Shown one piece after another: positions 41,789 through 53,139 of a stretch of DNA of 64,000 nt. This DNA comes from Armigeres subalbatus. Taxonomy: Eukaryota > Arthropoda > Insecta > Diptera > Culicidae. Positions within the stretch are counted from its first letter, which is position 1. The number at the start of each line of letters is the position of its first letter. Location: contig NC_085141.1 in assembly GCF_024139115.2 (NCBI RefSeq), positions 135,717,822-135,781,821 of the forward strand, given 5' to 3'. A program made the position numbers and the translations under genes. The notes under the pieces were generated by a model. The model was not told the DNA's origin. It made no database searches and was given only the letters and a program-made list of their open reading frames with translations.

Positions 41789-42723
41789 ATGAAAAACAAC
41801 AAAAAATGCAACATTTGTCATAAAACAGAATCAGATAATAATGATTTGCTAACTTGTAAATACTGCTTTGCAATGGCTCATTTTGAGTGTCGTAAACACA
41901 TAACAAATTTCTGTTCTCCCAAATGCTCTAGTCTGTATGATCGTATTACCACAACAGAAGTTAAAAATGATCCGACTATCAATCAATTTATCGATGATCT
42001 GAAAAATGTTATGCATGAAAATACGCGAACTATCAGAAGTCAGGTGCAATCAGTAACATCTGCAATTGAAGCATCTCAGCAATTTCTCTCATCTAAGTTC
42101 GAAACTATCTTGGCAGACTTTCGAAGCTTGAAAGATGAAAATAATCGTCTCAAGCGAGAAATCGAAGACTTAAAAGTGCTTCAAACTTCGTTATCTGCTG
42201 TGGTATACAAACAGGAATCCGAAATCGATAGACAGAAACAATCATCTGTTGCTAATAACGCTGTAATGTTTGGTGTTCCATTTGAGAAAAACGAAAACCT
42301 ATCCCAGATAAGTGCTAAGATATTTGATAGTATTGATGCTAAGTCATGTCATGATTAGATAGTTTCGGTTTCAAGAATGTTTTCCAGCGATAAACATCCA
42401 AATGCACCGATTAGGATAGTGTTCAAAGATAGCAAGACAAAAGATGTAGTAATCAAGAAGCAAAAAGAGTCAGGTAGAATAGCTTCACCAAAAGTGGGTT
42501 CTTATAAAACTGGAAAAAAAGCTTCATTAACATTCGCGATGAGCTAACTCCATTAACTGTCGAGCTATTGAATGCACTGCGCCAGTTTCAGCATAAACTA
42601 AATCTTAAGTATGTTTGGCCTGGGAGAGATGGTATAGTTTTAGTTAAAAGGGATGCCAATTCAAAGCCCCTAGAAATTCGAAACAGAATGGACTTGGACC
42701 GACTGCTGAAGGGTCAACATTAA
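41789..42723 (+). pseudogene. CR1-like LINE ORF1 (zinc finger and coiled coil)
   Basis: The first 189 codons start with a PHD-like zinc finger (CNICHKTESDNNDLLTCKYC, then HFECRKH and FCSPKC). A long heptad-like region follows (FRSLKDENNRLKREIEDLKV). The frame meets TAG at 42356, stays readable beyond it (IVSVSRMFSSDKHPNAPIRI), shifts near 42510 and ends at TAA 42721 with DLDRLLKGQH. ORF1 proteins of this type bind the element RNA. ORF2 starts 50 bp later. Confidence 0.8.
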
Positions 42724-42773
42724 TTACTTAATGTGCTTCAGATTTGGGTAAATTTTGCAATTTGTAATCACTG

Positions 42774-44888
42774 ATGGCTAATGTTCTGCAGAACTTCTTT
42801 CATTACACTTTAGATGAGTTTAATGAAAAGAATATGAACAAATCTGAGAAATCCTTGAGAATTTTTCAATGGAATATAAGAGGAATGAATGACTTGAACA
42901 AATTTGATTCGATTAAAGAATTTCTAGATCTCTGTGAAGTACCACTGGACATTCTAATAATTGGAGAAACATGGTTGAAAGCTGAAAACACATCGCTATA
43001 TGCTATACCAGGATATCAGCATGTTTTCTCATGCAGGGGTTCATCAAGTGGGGGCTTGGCAATGTACATTTCGAATAAAATAAACTATCGCTTGATATCA
43101 TCTGAAGTTTCGGATGGATTGCACCATATTCACATTGAACTCAAAATACTTCAACACCACTACGATATACACGGAGTTTATAGACCTCCTTCATTTGATG
43201 TTAATAGTTTTCTGGACAAACTTGAAGATTGGATCAGTATTTCTTCCTTGAGTCACTCTTGTTTTATCCTAGGAGATGTTAATATCCCAATGAACTTGAT
43301 TCATAACAATGTTGTTAATAAATATAGGTCACTCATAGAGTCATATGGAATGGTTTGTGGTAACACCTATGTGACAAGACCTGCTAGTAATAATTTGTTA
43401 GATCATATTGTTTGTCGATTGGAAGATTTAGATCGTCTTTGTAATGATACCATATTTTCGGATATAAGTGATCACACGCAAATTGTTTCAACTTTTAAAT
43501 TGTTAATTAATAGGGAGCCAACGGTATTAACCAAAAGAATAATAAATCATCAACTACTAGAAACTGAGTTCGAACATTTCTTAGACACTATTATAATTGA
43601 AGATGATGTGTCGAAAGTTTTAACCGAAATACAGAACGCGTATAATAGCATATTATCCCGTTGTACAAAAATCGTATCAAAACAAATCGTAGTGAAAAAT
43701 CAATGTTGTCCTTGGATGACCTTTGATCTTTGTGCATTGATAAAAATTAAAGATAACTATTTAAAACGAGTTAAACGTAATCCAAATGATATCAATTTAA
43801 AAACTATGCTGGACCATATAAGTAGAAAAGTTCAATGTACCAAACAGCTATGCAAAAAACGATACTACGAAAATTTACTGAACACAACATGTCATTCGAA
43901 AATGTGGAAAACTATCAATAAAATTTTTGGGAGAGCCAGTGATAAATGCCGAATTATGGTTAATGGTGAAAGCAACCTCACAGCAAATAGCATTCAGGAA
44001 TCTTGCGAAAATCTCAACAAATATTTCACAACAGTTGGACAAAAGTTAGCTGATGAAATTCCCAATCGCACTGGTACAAATCCGTGTGACAATATTCAAA
44101 CTGTAAGTAACTCAATATTCCTGCGCCCAGCGAATCCCAATGAAGTACTATCACTCATTAAAGACCTAGATGGTAGCAAAAGTCCAGGTCCAGATAATTT
44201 ACCTTCCTCGGTTCTTAAAACACACTCGGTGAAATTTTCGAGACTACTATCCGAAATGTTTAATAACATTATTTCCAGCGGCGAATATCCTGATTGCTTA
44301 AAAACGGCCAAAGTGATACCAATCTTTAAATCTGGCGATACACATATGGCGTGTAACTATCGTCCAATTTCCACGTTATCAGTATTCAACAAAATTTTCG
44401 AAAAACTGCTTGTGAACAGATTATATAACTTTTTTGAGCAACACAATATTTTGTATCCGTTGCAATATGGTTTTCGACGTGGCTGTAGCACCACCACAGC
44501 AGTTGTAGAACTCGTTGATTATGTTACCAGACAAATTGAAGCGAAAAATGTTGTCGGAGGACTGTTCATAGATTTAAAAAAGGCTTTTGATACGCTGAAT
44601 CATAACATTCTTTTAGCGAAGCTTGAGCGTTATGGTGTCAGAGGAATTGCAAATCGGCTAGTTGGCAGCTATTTATCGAATCGAAAACAATATGTAACAA
44701 TTGATGGCGAAATAAGTAGGACACTTGGTATAAACGTAGGTGTCCCTCAGGGAAGCAATATTGGGCCACTTCTTTTCCTTATTTATGTTAACGATATTGG
44801 TACATTAAATCTAAAAGGTGTGCCTAGACTCTTTGCAGATGACTCAGCTATATTTTTCCTGGATCGTGCTCTGATGTCATCGTCCTAA
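42774..44888 (+). pseudogene. CR1-like LINE ORF2: endonuclease and reverse transcriptase
   Basis: There are 704 open codons. The endonuclease spans residues about 28-240 (FQWNIRGMN, IIGETWL, GVYRPPS, LGDVNIPM, DHIVCR, SDHTQIV). The RT follows: AKVIPIFKSGD, NYRPISTLSVFNKIFEKLL, QYGFRRGCSTTTAV, GLFIDLKKAFDTLNH, VPQGSNIGPLLFLIYVND and catalytic LFADDSAIFF. A frameshift directly after FADDSA ends the frame. The domain order without RNase H and the ORF1 zinc finger suggest the CR1/L2 group. The rest is in other frames up to 45666. Confidence 0.88.
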
Positions 44889-45666
44889 ATATTGAGCATG
44901 ACCTTGCCATCTCTCATGATTATTTTTGTACGAATCTCCTCTCACTTAATTTGTCCAAAAGCAAATTTATGTTGTTTCATTCACCGCGAAAAAAACCAAC
45001 TCTTAGAAACTATCCAAAATTACACAATATAACCATCGAACAAGTCAATGCATTCAAATACCTTGGTATTATCCTAGACCCTACTTTTTCATGGAATAAC
45101 CACATCGCGAATGTTGAGCAGAAAGTATCAGTATTATGTGGTGTCATCAGGAAAGTTAAGTCCTTTGTATCGCAGACCGCTCTGTTGAATTATTATTATG
45201 CTTGCATTCACTCCATATTACAGTATTTGAACATAGTTGGGGCAAAGCATGTAAATCCATACTCAAACGGCTTCATACATTGCACAACCGTTGTTTGAAA
45301 CATATTTTCCATCTTCCTCGTTTGTATCCCACAATCAGCTTATATAATAATGAAAGTCATAAAATTCTTCCTATTCGTGGTCTTTGTGAGCTTCAAACAT
45401 GTACTTATGTGCATGATATAATATATAACACAGGCATCCATAATAACTTACCAATTACATTGAATAATCAACTCCAGAATACACGACAAGCACATCACTT
45501 AGTCCGAACCCAGGCTAAAACTAATCTTGGACAGAGAAGAATCACTTTTATAGGTCCTCAAAAGTACAACACATTACCTAACGAGTTGAAACAAGTCTCG
45601 AATAGAAACATATTTAAAGCCAGATTGAAACTGTATTTAAAACATAAAATATGTGAATATCTTTGA
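44889..45666 (+). pseudogene. CR1-like LINE ORF2: RT thumb and C-terminus
   Basis: Two overlapping frames continue ORF2. The first holds LSLNLSKSKFMLFH and NAFKYLGIILDPTFSWNNHI. After a shift near 45240 the second reads ACKSILKRLHTLHNRCLKHI, then TLPNELKQVSNRNIFKARLK and KHKICEYL with a stop at 45664. These are the usual CR1/Jockey-type C-terminal blocks. Only two frameshifts separate it from an intact ORF2. Confidence 0.82.
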
Positions 45667-45927
45667 ACTGATCATTTAACCATGAACTATCCTTAAAGTA
45701 CTTTTATTATAATTCTTCGTCATATTTCCAACTATATATGTTTACTTTTAGTGTTTATAGGGATCCCTTAAAAGGAATTTAGTTTCCACTGGGTACACCC
45801 TGCTTAACTTATTGTTGTAATTGTTCATCACACAGACATAGTCTTCCTTGTTTAAAAATTAGATGCGTCCATTGCCAGGAAGCTCTCTGTGCGAGTTTCT
45901 TGGTATGGGGGAAGTGGTGGGCCATTT

Positions 45928-45956
<29 letters not shown>
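45667..45956 (+). other. 3' UTR of the CR1-like LINE and junction
   Basis: Contains tttccactgggtacaccc. It ends in a region with 15 A followed by nine TA steps (45928-45962), just before the satellite resumes. Confidence 0.45.
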
Positions 45957-45959
<3 letters not shown>

Positions 45960-46935
45960 TAAAAAACTTCCGATCCCATAGTCCGATCTGGCCAATTTTC
46001 AATAGGAAACAATGGGACAGGATTCTGCGTCGAATACAACTTGTTGCGAGCAAATCAGTTAAGGATAAATGCCTGAAAAATGAGTGACATTTTTTAATCA
46101 ATTTTTCTATAAAAGAGGGGTATTTTGGCCATAACTTCCAATCCCATAGTCCGATCTGACCAATTTTCAATAGGAAACAATGGGACATCATTCTGCGTCG
46201 AATGCAACTTGTTGCGAGTAAATCTGTTAAGGATAAGTGCCCGAAAAATGAGTGACACTTTTTCACGCGATTATTCCGTAACAAAAGTATTTTGGCCATA
46301 ACTTTCGATCCCATAGTCCGGTCTGGCCAATTTTCAATAGGAAACAATGGGACAGGATTCTGCGTCGAATACAACTTGTTGCGAGCAAATCGGTTAAGGA
46401 TAAATGCCTGAAAAATGAGTGACATTTTTTAATCAATTTTTCTATAAAAGAGGGGTATTTTGGCCATAACTTCCGATCCCATAGTCCGATCTGACCAATT
46501 TTCAATAGGAAACAATGGGACATCATTCTGCGTCGAATGCAACTTGTTGCGAGTAAATCTGTTAAGGATAAGTGCCCGAAAAATGAGTGACACTTTTTCA
46601 CGCGATTATTCCGTAAAAAAAGTATTTTGGCCATAACTTTCGATCCCATAGTCCGGTCTGGCCAATTTTCAATAGGAAACAATGAGAAACTTTTCTGCGT
46701 CGAATGCAACTTGTTGCGAGTAAATCGGTTGAGGATAAGTGCCCGAAAAATGAGTGACACTTTTCTACGTGATTATTCAGTAAAAAAAAGTATTTTAGCC
46801 ATAACTTCCAATTCCATAATCCGATCTCGCCAATTTTCATTAGGAAACAATGGTAGAGTATCCTGCGTCGAATGCAACTTGTTGCGAGTAAATCAGTTAA
46901 GGATAAGTACCTAAAAATGAGTGACATTTTTTTGG
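45957..46935 (+). repeat. 168 bp tandem array with dimeric higher-order structure
   Basis: Six units carry ccaattttcaataggaaac at about 45992, 46160, 46328, 46496, 46664 and 46831. Units 1 and 3, and units 2 and 4, are almost identical. They differ in the linker (tttttctataaaagagggg versus cacgcgattattccg), so the recent duplication unit was 336 bp. Minus-strand frames of 165-200 residues are by-products. Confidence 0.92.
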
Positions 46936-46946
46936 GTTGGTGCACA

Positions 46947-47062
<116 letters not shown>

Positions 47063-47063
47063 T

Positions 47064-47776
47064 GGAGAAGGGACCAGCAAACAAGCGTCGGCTCGGAGGA
47101 AAATCCAGCATAGTGAGCAGTGTTGGCCTCGGGTCGTCGGGGCGCCGGTGAACCGGAAGTTTTCTGCCAACCGGAATCGTCGGACCGACTTCGGCACTCG
47201 ATCAGTCAACCTGCTGAAGAAAGAAGAAAGAAGAAGGAAGTGCTTCGGGTATGTAGGGCACCGCCAGTGCGGACGTTATCCACCACCGGAACTGTCGGAC
47301 CACCTCTGCAACCCGAAGACGAAGTCGGCGCAATGCGCGAAAGCGTCCCCTGCGATAGCCGCCGGTAGTCGGGGCACCATCAGTGCGGAAGTTTCCTTCA
47401 CCGGAACTGGTGGACCACCCTCGACGCCGGTGGAAGTCAGGAGGATTCGAGTGAGGAAGTTTGCGGCACGACCGCCGAGGGATCGAGACAATGTAGCAGT
47501 GGATCTCAGCAAGCCAGTCGGCGAACTAGCCTAAGCTAGGGGCCGGAATTTTAGAAGAAGTGCGTGAGCACAGCCCCCCCCGAAGTAGTCGCAGCATCCA
47601 GTGGTCCCGGGGGGATCGAGGCAAGGAGGATAAGGGACCTGGTTTATCCGGGAGGCACATTTTTAGCAGGTCGGGAGGAGCCCATCCCTGTTCGCCTTCG
47701 AGCATAGTGTGGATGCTCGAGGTGTCTGTCGCGCAGATTTTTGATGGCCTTTAACCCTTGTAAAAAAAAAAAAAAA
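47064..47776 (+). mobile_element. GC-rich poly(A) retroposon with 13 bp target duplication
   Basis: A segment of about 700 bp is much richer in GC than its surroundings and ends in a run of 15 A. It is flanked by CACACACAGACAT (47051-47063) and CACAAACAGACAT (47777-47789). The repeat element around it continues after the second copy with cacctcaattcgtcgagctg. It has no recognised protein domain, although a frame stays open to 47534 with Arg/Pro-rich sequence (RKFAARPPRDRDNVAVDLSK). It may be the 5' region of a LINE or a long SINE-like element. Confidence 0.65.
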
Positions 47777-47789
47777 CACAAACAGACAT

Positions 47790-47930
47790 CACCTCAATTC
47801 GTCGAGCTGAGTCGATCGGTATATAACACTATGGGTCTCCGGGCCTTCTATAAAAAGTTTGTTTTTGGAGCGATCATATAGCCTTTACGTATACTTAGTA
47901 TACGAGAAAGGCAAGAACGAAAACCAAATC
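47790..47930 (+). repeat. Right end of the tandem-repeat element
   Basis: The stretch gagctgagtcgatcggtata, then a ctatgggtctcc block, ends gtatacgagaaaggcaagaa. The inverted copy at 51275 shows the same end (gcctttctcgtacactaag). Confidence 0.6.
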
Positions 47931-48150
47931 CGAAAAAGTACTGCACGTGTGAATCGGTCTAGAAAAATCACCCGATGTTCGTTCAAAATCGGAAGGATGT
48001 TAGGCCAATCTTGAAATACAGCACTATTCCGATATTTAGTTTTAAATTTTAAAAATATTTAGAGGCGTCAAAAATATGCGTTTTTTTTTAAAGTTGACAT
48101 TAAATATAGTAAAGAATCGATTAAGCGAATAAAAAAATATGAGGGGAAAG

Positions 48151-48441
48151 GTCAATTCCAATAAAAACTTATTGATAAAGTTTCGATATTTATTATTCTA
48201 AGATTTTGTAACTTTTGAACCCTGTCCACCACAACCGGCGTATGAAGGGCTAAAATTAGTTCTTTGGAAAAGTTGACTTCAATGAGCCAAATAATTGACT
48301 GGGTCAATAAAACGAGATATAATTTTTGACGGGAAAGGTCAATTGCAATACATCCGCCATTACGCATTTTTGTTCGAGGTACCCCCTGGGGCCAAAGAAG
48401 GTACCCCCAGGGGTACATGCACCCCAGGTTGAGAACCGCTG
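48151..48441 (-). mobile_element. hAT-type fragment H2
   Basis: On the minus strand it begins CAGCGGTTCTCAACCTGGG and repeats the ggtacc inverted block seen at 40366. It also contains a block with aaaacttattgataaag that is shared with H3. Confidence 0.7.
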
Positions 48442-48498
48442 ATCTAAAGTGTTCTTTACTGATACCCACTACGTTTCAGTAGCGTATACAAACAAGTA

Positions 48499-48835
48499 CC
48501 GTAATCCGGGGGATCTTTGATCGCCGGGGTATCATTGATCAGTTCAAACATTTTCAAGAAATGAATAAATTATAATTTCCTGTTAATACAATTACTTATT
48601 GTGAGTTAGGTAGCTTAATCTTTACTAAATTTTCTGCTGAATGATATAACATTCACCAAAATTTGAAAAATAAAATCACCATACCTCCAGCGACATCTAG
48701 GAGAGGCGCCACAACAAAAATGACACATTATGCATTGGGGTCCATTTAGACCCAAGATTTCATCACGATCACAAAAACTCAAATTTTCAATTGCTTGCAA
48801 ATATGTTCTCTGATGATCCCAACTGTATTTGCTAT
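48499..48835 (+). mobile_element. TA-flanked phrase element P4 (partial)
   Basis: After TA (48497-48498) it reads CCGTAATCCGGGGGATCTTT, then GATCGCCGGGGTATCATTGATC. This is a G-run phrase repeated twice, as in P1-P3. The right end is not clear. Confidence 0.45.
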
Positions 48836-48844
48836 CTTGTATAT

Positions 48845-49165
48845 GCGGTCATCGAAAAGCCCTCTGGAAGATGCGGAACATCCGTAAAAGTGGTCAATTC
48901 TTAATCCCAGTTAATCCCAGACCATCGCGATTTTTTTTTCTCAACCATTCGTTCTGGCAAATTGTGGGTGCAATCAATAGTAAATGACTTTTGTAACCTC
49001 CAAATGTCCAAGAAATGGTACTTCGGGAGATCTGGAACATCAGTAAAAATGGGCAATTCCAAAAGTTCGTCTCAATTATGGATGCATACAGAGATGGCAT
49101 TTCACCACAGTGTTTGCACTGTAGCGCATGAGAACTGCAAAAAATTGAGCCTACAAACAATACTC
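48845..49165 (+). repeat. Two units of the ~147 bp repeat
   Basis: The words ggaacatccgtaaaa and gtgggtgcaatcaatagt match the large array at 54935. The block 48790-48850 is inverted at 57370-57440. Confidence 0.7.
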
Positions 49166-49643
49166 ACCACACTTTATGCGACCCACTCTTTCTTTCGCTG
49201 GTGAGTTTACCGCACGCCGGTGAGTGTAGGTGCCTGTGCCTGTGTAGTGCATGTGTACCAAACTTGTGCTTAGAAAAACGCTCGCACGCGCTCGGCTGCG
49301 TATTCACTGCCGTGTACACGCCAGTGTGCGCTCTTTCAGGATCGCAGCAGTAAATTGGTGCGATGTGGTAGAGATCGAATGTTTTATTTTAACCGTTAAG
49401 ACGTTCTCGATCCTGAAACGCTCATGCAGGCTCGCTCGTGCTGTGTACCACGAGCGATGATTTTTTTCATAAATGTTGTACAAAATACAACATCACGCGT
49501 GCTCGAGTGTTAATTTCATTATAATGAATATTTAAGCTTTACTCCATAGAAGGTCAGACGCTGGATGAATAGAAGAATAATGTTAAAATGGATACATTCA
49601 GTCAAACTATCGTTTTCATCAAAAAAATGTAGCTATTACTTAT
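49166..49643. other. Region related to 54.4-54.9 kb, no gene
   Basis: Scattered similar words (cggctgcgtatt, caccacact) occur here and before the array at 54935. Both may belong to one larger repeat. No protein is recognised. Confidence 0.35.
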
Positions 49644-49971
49644 CTTATTCTTCTTCAATGGTACTACATTTCAACCAAAACTTGGCATGCTTTTTCAACT
49701 TAGTGTTTTATTAGCATTTCCACAGTTATTAATTAAATGCTTTTCTTTGCCCGCCAACTGCATGAATATTGCGTGGCAAGTACAATGGAAACACTGTGCC
49801 CAAGGAGCCGAGAATGTTTCACGCTATCCAGTGACGAGTCAGCCAAGGCCTAAGGGCTGCAAGTTTCTTTAATAAAGACATATTGTTGTCATGTCTTCTG
49901 AAAACATCCTAGGCCGGACCGAGAATCGGCCTTGTCATTTCTAGATTCTCGCAAAGCTAACTGGATACCCC
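49644..49971 (-). mobile_element. Feilai-like SINE, copy F2, interrupted by a LINE tail
   Basis: On the minus strand the head (ttagctttgcgagaa, B-box region) and body match F1. A LINE 3' tail (gacgagtcagccaaggccta, ending taataaagacat) splits it at about 49825-49900. Confidence 0.75.
49826..49900 (+). mobile_element. LINE 3' tail nested in the SINE
   Basis: Third example in the window of the gacgagtcagcc...agggctgcaag tail, here on the plus strand inside a minus-strand SINE. Only the last 60-70 bp of the parent are present. Confidence 0.55.
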
Positions 49972-50112
49972 AAAAAATGAAATGTAGATATTATTCAATT
50001 CATCAGAGATTACAAGTTAATTGAACCAATGCATTATAAAGATAAGAACACTCTCCATCATCATGCGGATACAGTGGACAACGTTAACTAGACTATTGGT
50101 TATCCTCTTATG

Positions 50113-50251
50113 GCATGTTCAATGCATACACTAGGCCCAGGGAGTCGCGAATGTTTCCCACCCGAAAACATCCTAGACCGGACCGAAAATCGAGCTCGTT
50201 ATCTCCAGATTGGCAATCCTATGCCTTTGCTCGCGGCTAACTGGAGACCCC
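50113..50251 (-). mobile_element. Feilai-like SINE fragment F3 (5' half)
   Basis: The tRNA-like head (ggggtctccagttagccgcg on the minus strand) and the start of the body are present. The 3' half is missing. Confidence 0.7.
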
Positions 50252-50557
50252 TCACTCCATTCTAATTGACAAGAAATGAAGCACTCCTTTTATACAGATA
50301 CATATTTCTTATATTCGAGGCTACTTTAGATTAAAGTTTCGCTATGTATATTCCTGGTTTACGCCATCTCCCAAAGGCACACGCCTTTTATTCAGTATCG
50401 GCTTCAATAAAATTTCTCGGGTTACAGCAATTCCTACAACTTTTAGGTGGTATTACCTAATTTTTCTTCGAATTGTGTATTGTTTCGTGCAGTCAACAAA
50501 AGTATTATTAAATTCAAAGTGTTCGTAATTGTTATTACCTGAGAGATTATCTGGACT

Positions 50558-50754
50558 CTTCTTCTTCTTCTTCTTCTTCTTCTTCTTCTTCTTCTTCTTC
50601 TTCTTCTTCTTCTTCTTCTTCTTCTTCTTCTTCTTCAATGGCTCTACATTCCAACTGGAACTTGGCCTACTTTTCAAATTAGTATTTTATTAGCATTTCC
50701 TCAGTTATTAATTGAAAGCTTTCTATGCTCGCCATTGCATGAGTATGTATCTTG
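50558..50754 (-). mobile_element. Feilai-like SINE fragment F4 with long (GAA)n tail
   Basis: The 3' half of the SINE ends in about 26 GAA steps on the minus strand (50558-50636). The expanded tail gives a Lys-rich frame that is not a gene. Confidence 0.85.
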
Positions 50755-50875
50755 AAAATTAGTAAGCTCTGGCCTATCATGATGTATAGTATTTATGACG
50801 AATTATAACTTATCTAGCCTAGACTGAGCAACTGTTTTGCTTTCTCGTATACCAAGAAGTAGCGAAAAGCCAATA

Positions 50876-51234
50876 TCATCTTCTTCTTATTGGCATTAGG
50901 GCCGTACACTTATTACATAAGCACTTAAAGGGAAGGGGGATCTGTCATTTTCTTACGCTCCGTATAAACGAAAAATCATTTAAGTGAGAAAAATTTTATA
51001 TGAAGGGAGGAGGGGTTCGAAAAACCCAGAAAAAATGTTTATGTAATTAGTGTACGACCCCTTACTGCCACTGGGATTACCAAATTACAATTTTTGCATT
51101 CGTTTGCATGAAGCTAACACGATGATACTTTTATGCCCGATACCCAAAAATTTCCTAGACCGTACCGGAAATCAAACCCATGGCAGCCACCTTCAGCATG
51201 GTCTTGCTTGCTCTGTGCACGGCTAAGGAAGCCC
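50876..51234 (-). mobile_element. tRNA-derived SINE, family 3, copy a, interrupted
   Basis: The minus strand begins GGGGCTTCCTTAGCCGTGCA with a degraded B box (ATGGGTTTGATTTCCGG) and contains tatcatcgtgttagcttcat. A 13 bp duplication with one mismatch (CGAAAARCCAATA) flanks it at 50863-50875 and 51235-51247. A 163 bp MITE is inserted near its 3' end. Confidence 0.8.
50899..51061. mobile_element. PIF/Harbinger-type MITE inside the SINE
   Basis: The ends are GGGCCGTACACTTATTACAT and, reversed, GGGGTCGTACACTAATTACA. They are flanked by TTA on both sides (50896-50898 and 51062-51064), the usual 3 bp duplication of PIF/Harbinger. A truncated relative is at 51855-51975. Confidence 0.8.
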
Positions 51235-51248
51235 CGAAAAACCAATAC

Positions 51249-51775
51249 AAACCCCATTCGATTTTGGCAAAACATTTTTGCCTTTCTCGTACACTAAGTG
51301 TACGTAAAGGCTATAATATTGCTTTTTTTATATTGCATATAAACATCGTAACCCTCTTAAAACAAATTGGTTAGACCCAAAAACCGACGAAAGAAAAGGT
51401 GAAAAAATCGCTTAAGTTTTTTTGAAGATAATCGCCTAAATGTCGAAATTTTCGTAAAAGAAATTGATTAGACCCCGAAATCGACAAAAAACAATTTAAG
51501 AAAAAATAGCGTGATTTTTTTTTAAACGTTAAGATTTCTAAATTAGCGTTAAGAAGGGTCACAATGTGTGTAGCGTCACAAAAAGTGAAGAAATGTTAAA
51601 GTATAATGAGAAAACAAAAATCACACGTTCGGAAAATTTATGTTGCCAAAATCGAATGGGGTCTGTTTTTTCAATCCAAATACAGACTATGGGTTCAAAA
51701 GCTATGGCCGAAATACTATTATTATAATATACGAGAAAGGCACCATTATCCCTAGGTGGATTTATCAGGGTTTTA
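51249..51775 (-). repeat. Inverted copy of the tandem-repeat element ends
   Basis: Read on the minus strand, 51775 to 51710 matches the left end at 40570, and 51310 to 51275 matches the right end at 47890. The 168 bp units are replaced by about 400 bp of other DNA. That DNA holds the inverted pair ccccattcgattttggca (51251) / tgccaaaatcgaatgggg (51653). Confidence 0.5.
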
Positions 51776-51854
51776 AATTTAATTTCACCTATTTGTTTTT
51801 GGAATAAAAACGCAGTCGGTACTTAAATGGTCGGGATTGGTGGTCATATGGCTA

Positions 51855-51975
51855 CCACTTAGCCATTTTCTTACGTTCCATATAAATAAAAAAAATATTT
51901 GTATGGTAAAATCTTACATGGGGGGAGGGGGTTGAAAAACCCAGAAAAATGCTTACGTAATTTGTGTAAGGCCCC
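51855..51975. mobile_element. Truncated PIF/Harbinger-type MITE
   Basis: Matches the interior and right end (ttacgtaatttgtgtaaggc) of the MITE at 50899. The left end is missing. Confidence 0.5.
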
Positions 51976-51979
51976 AATG

Positions 51980-52825
51980 CGTAAATGGAACCTTACCTTA
52001 AAAATGCCTTTAAAAATATCACTAGAAGTAATGAATCCTACACAGCAAATAATTTTGAAAATTCAACGACGTGTAAAACTGCAGGTTATCACATCAAACG
52101 AATTAACATTCGATATTCAATTAAATTTGATTAAATTTTACAAGCAAACACCGTTTAAATTTATTTCGATTTAAAAGAATAGTGAGATCGATTGAATGTT
52201 ACGTTTATTTGCATGCTCCAAATATGTGCATGAAAATACATTTAAAATCACAACATATTTTTATCTGTGTATGTTGTGATTATCAAACACAATTCCACCC
52301 TGTAGGTATTCGAGGCCACTGTACATATATGGAATTTCCGTAGGCTTCGAAGAGATTTGATAAAAAAATATGGGGTTGCGGGTGGTATTCCCGGATCCGG
52401 CTGAAAAACTAAAAATAGCAACATTTTTTTGTCAAAACTCCTCTGTACTCTGTACTCCTTCGTTGTGCCCACTCGAGAATTTATGTTACAGCTACTTGCA
52501 TTGGAACTGATATGTAGCGCAATACCATGTTGGGAATACCGGCCGATACCCTACATTGCCATTTTTGGTTTTTTTATTGGGTGACTTGATGTGATTTATC
52601 AAGCGAGTTTTTATTATAAATTCAATATCATAAGTTACAGAAGGATTGTTCTTCAAATGCAGTGAAGTTTGTTGCATAATTTAACATGGACAATGATTTT
52701 TTTTTGGAAGTATTCCAAAATTAAAATAATTTACCCAAAATGTAACACCGAACCAATTTACCCCATATTTATTAGCTAAATTCGAGAAAACTTGCGTGGC
52801 CTGTTGTTGTGCGTGACCTGTCGCA
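51980..52825. other. Unassigned AT-rich DNA
   Basis: The block tttaaaatcacaacatattt at 52241 repeats 3749. Otherwise nothing is recognised. Confidence 0.3.
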
Positions 52826-52828
52826 GTA

Positions 52829-53137
52829 GGGTCACTGTTCCGATAGTTGTTGGTGTACCTATAGTTGCGGTAGTGTGATATACGCACAATCTACGAATTT
52901 AACGCAGCAACCCGCACTTCTTATAGATTTCAAGACACGTCATAACATTGTGCAACGAAAAATAGTGTGAGAATTAGGTAAAAATCGGCCATGTATCTGC
53001 AAATTTATTTATTATTTCATGCCCTTTGCTCCTATAGTTGCGGTAGTGTTCTTAAAGTTGCGAGTTCCGTTTGAAAACAATGGGATTCGCAACTATAGGA
53101 ACACAAGTTAAAAAATAGCGCAACTATTGGAACAGAG
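52829..53137. mobile_element. Phrase element P5 ('CTATAGTTGCGGTAGTG')
   Basis: The motif occurs near 52858 and 53033 in one direction and, diverged, near 53085 and 53120 in the other. The left end reads CTGTTCCGATAGTTG and the right end, reversed, CTGTTCCAATAGTTG. TA is near both ends. It contains aaaacaatgggatt, also found in P6. Confidence 0.5.
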
Positions 53138-53139
53138 TA

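Noticed and set aside
50453..50677. Poly-lysine protein
   Set aside because: It is the expanded GAA tail of a SINE.
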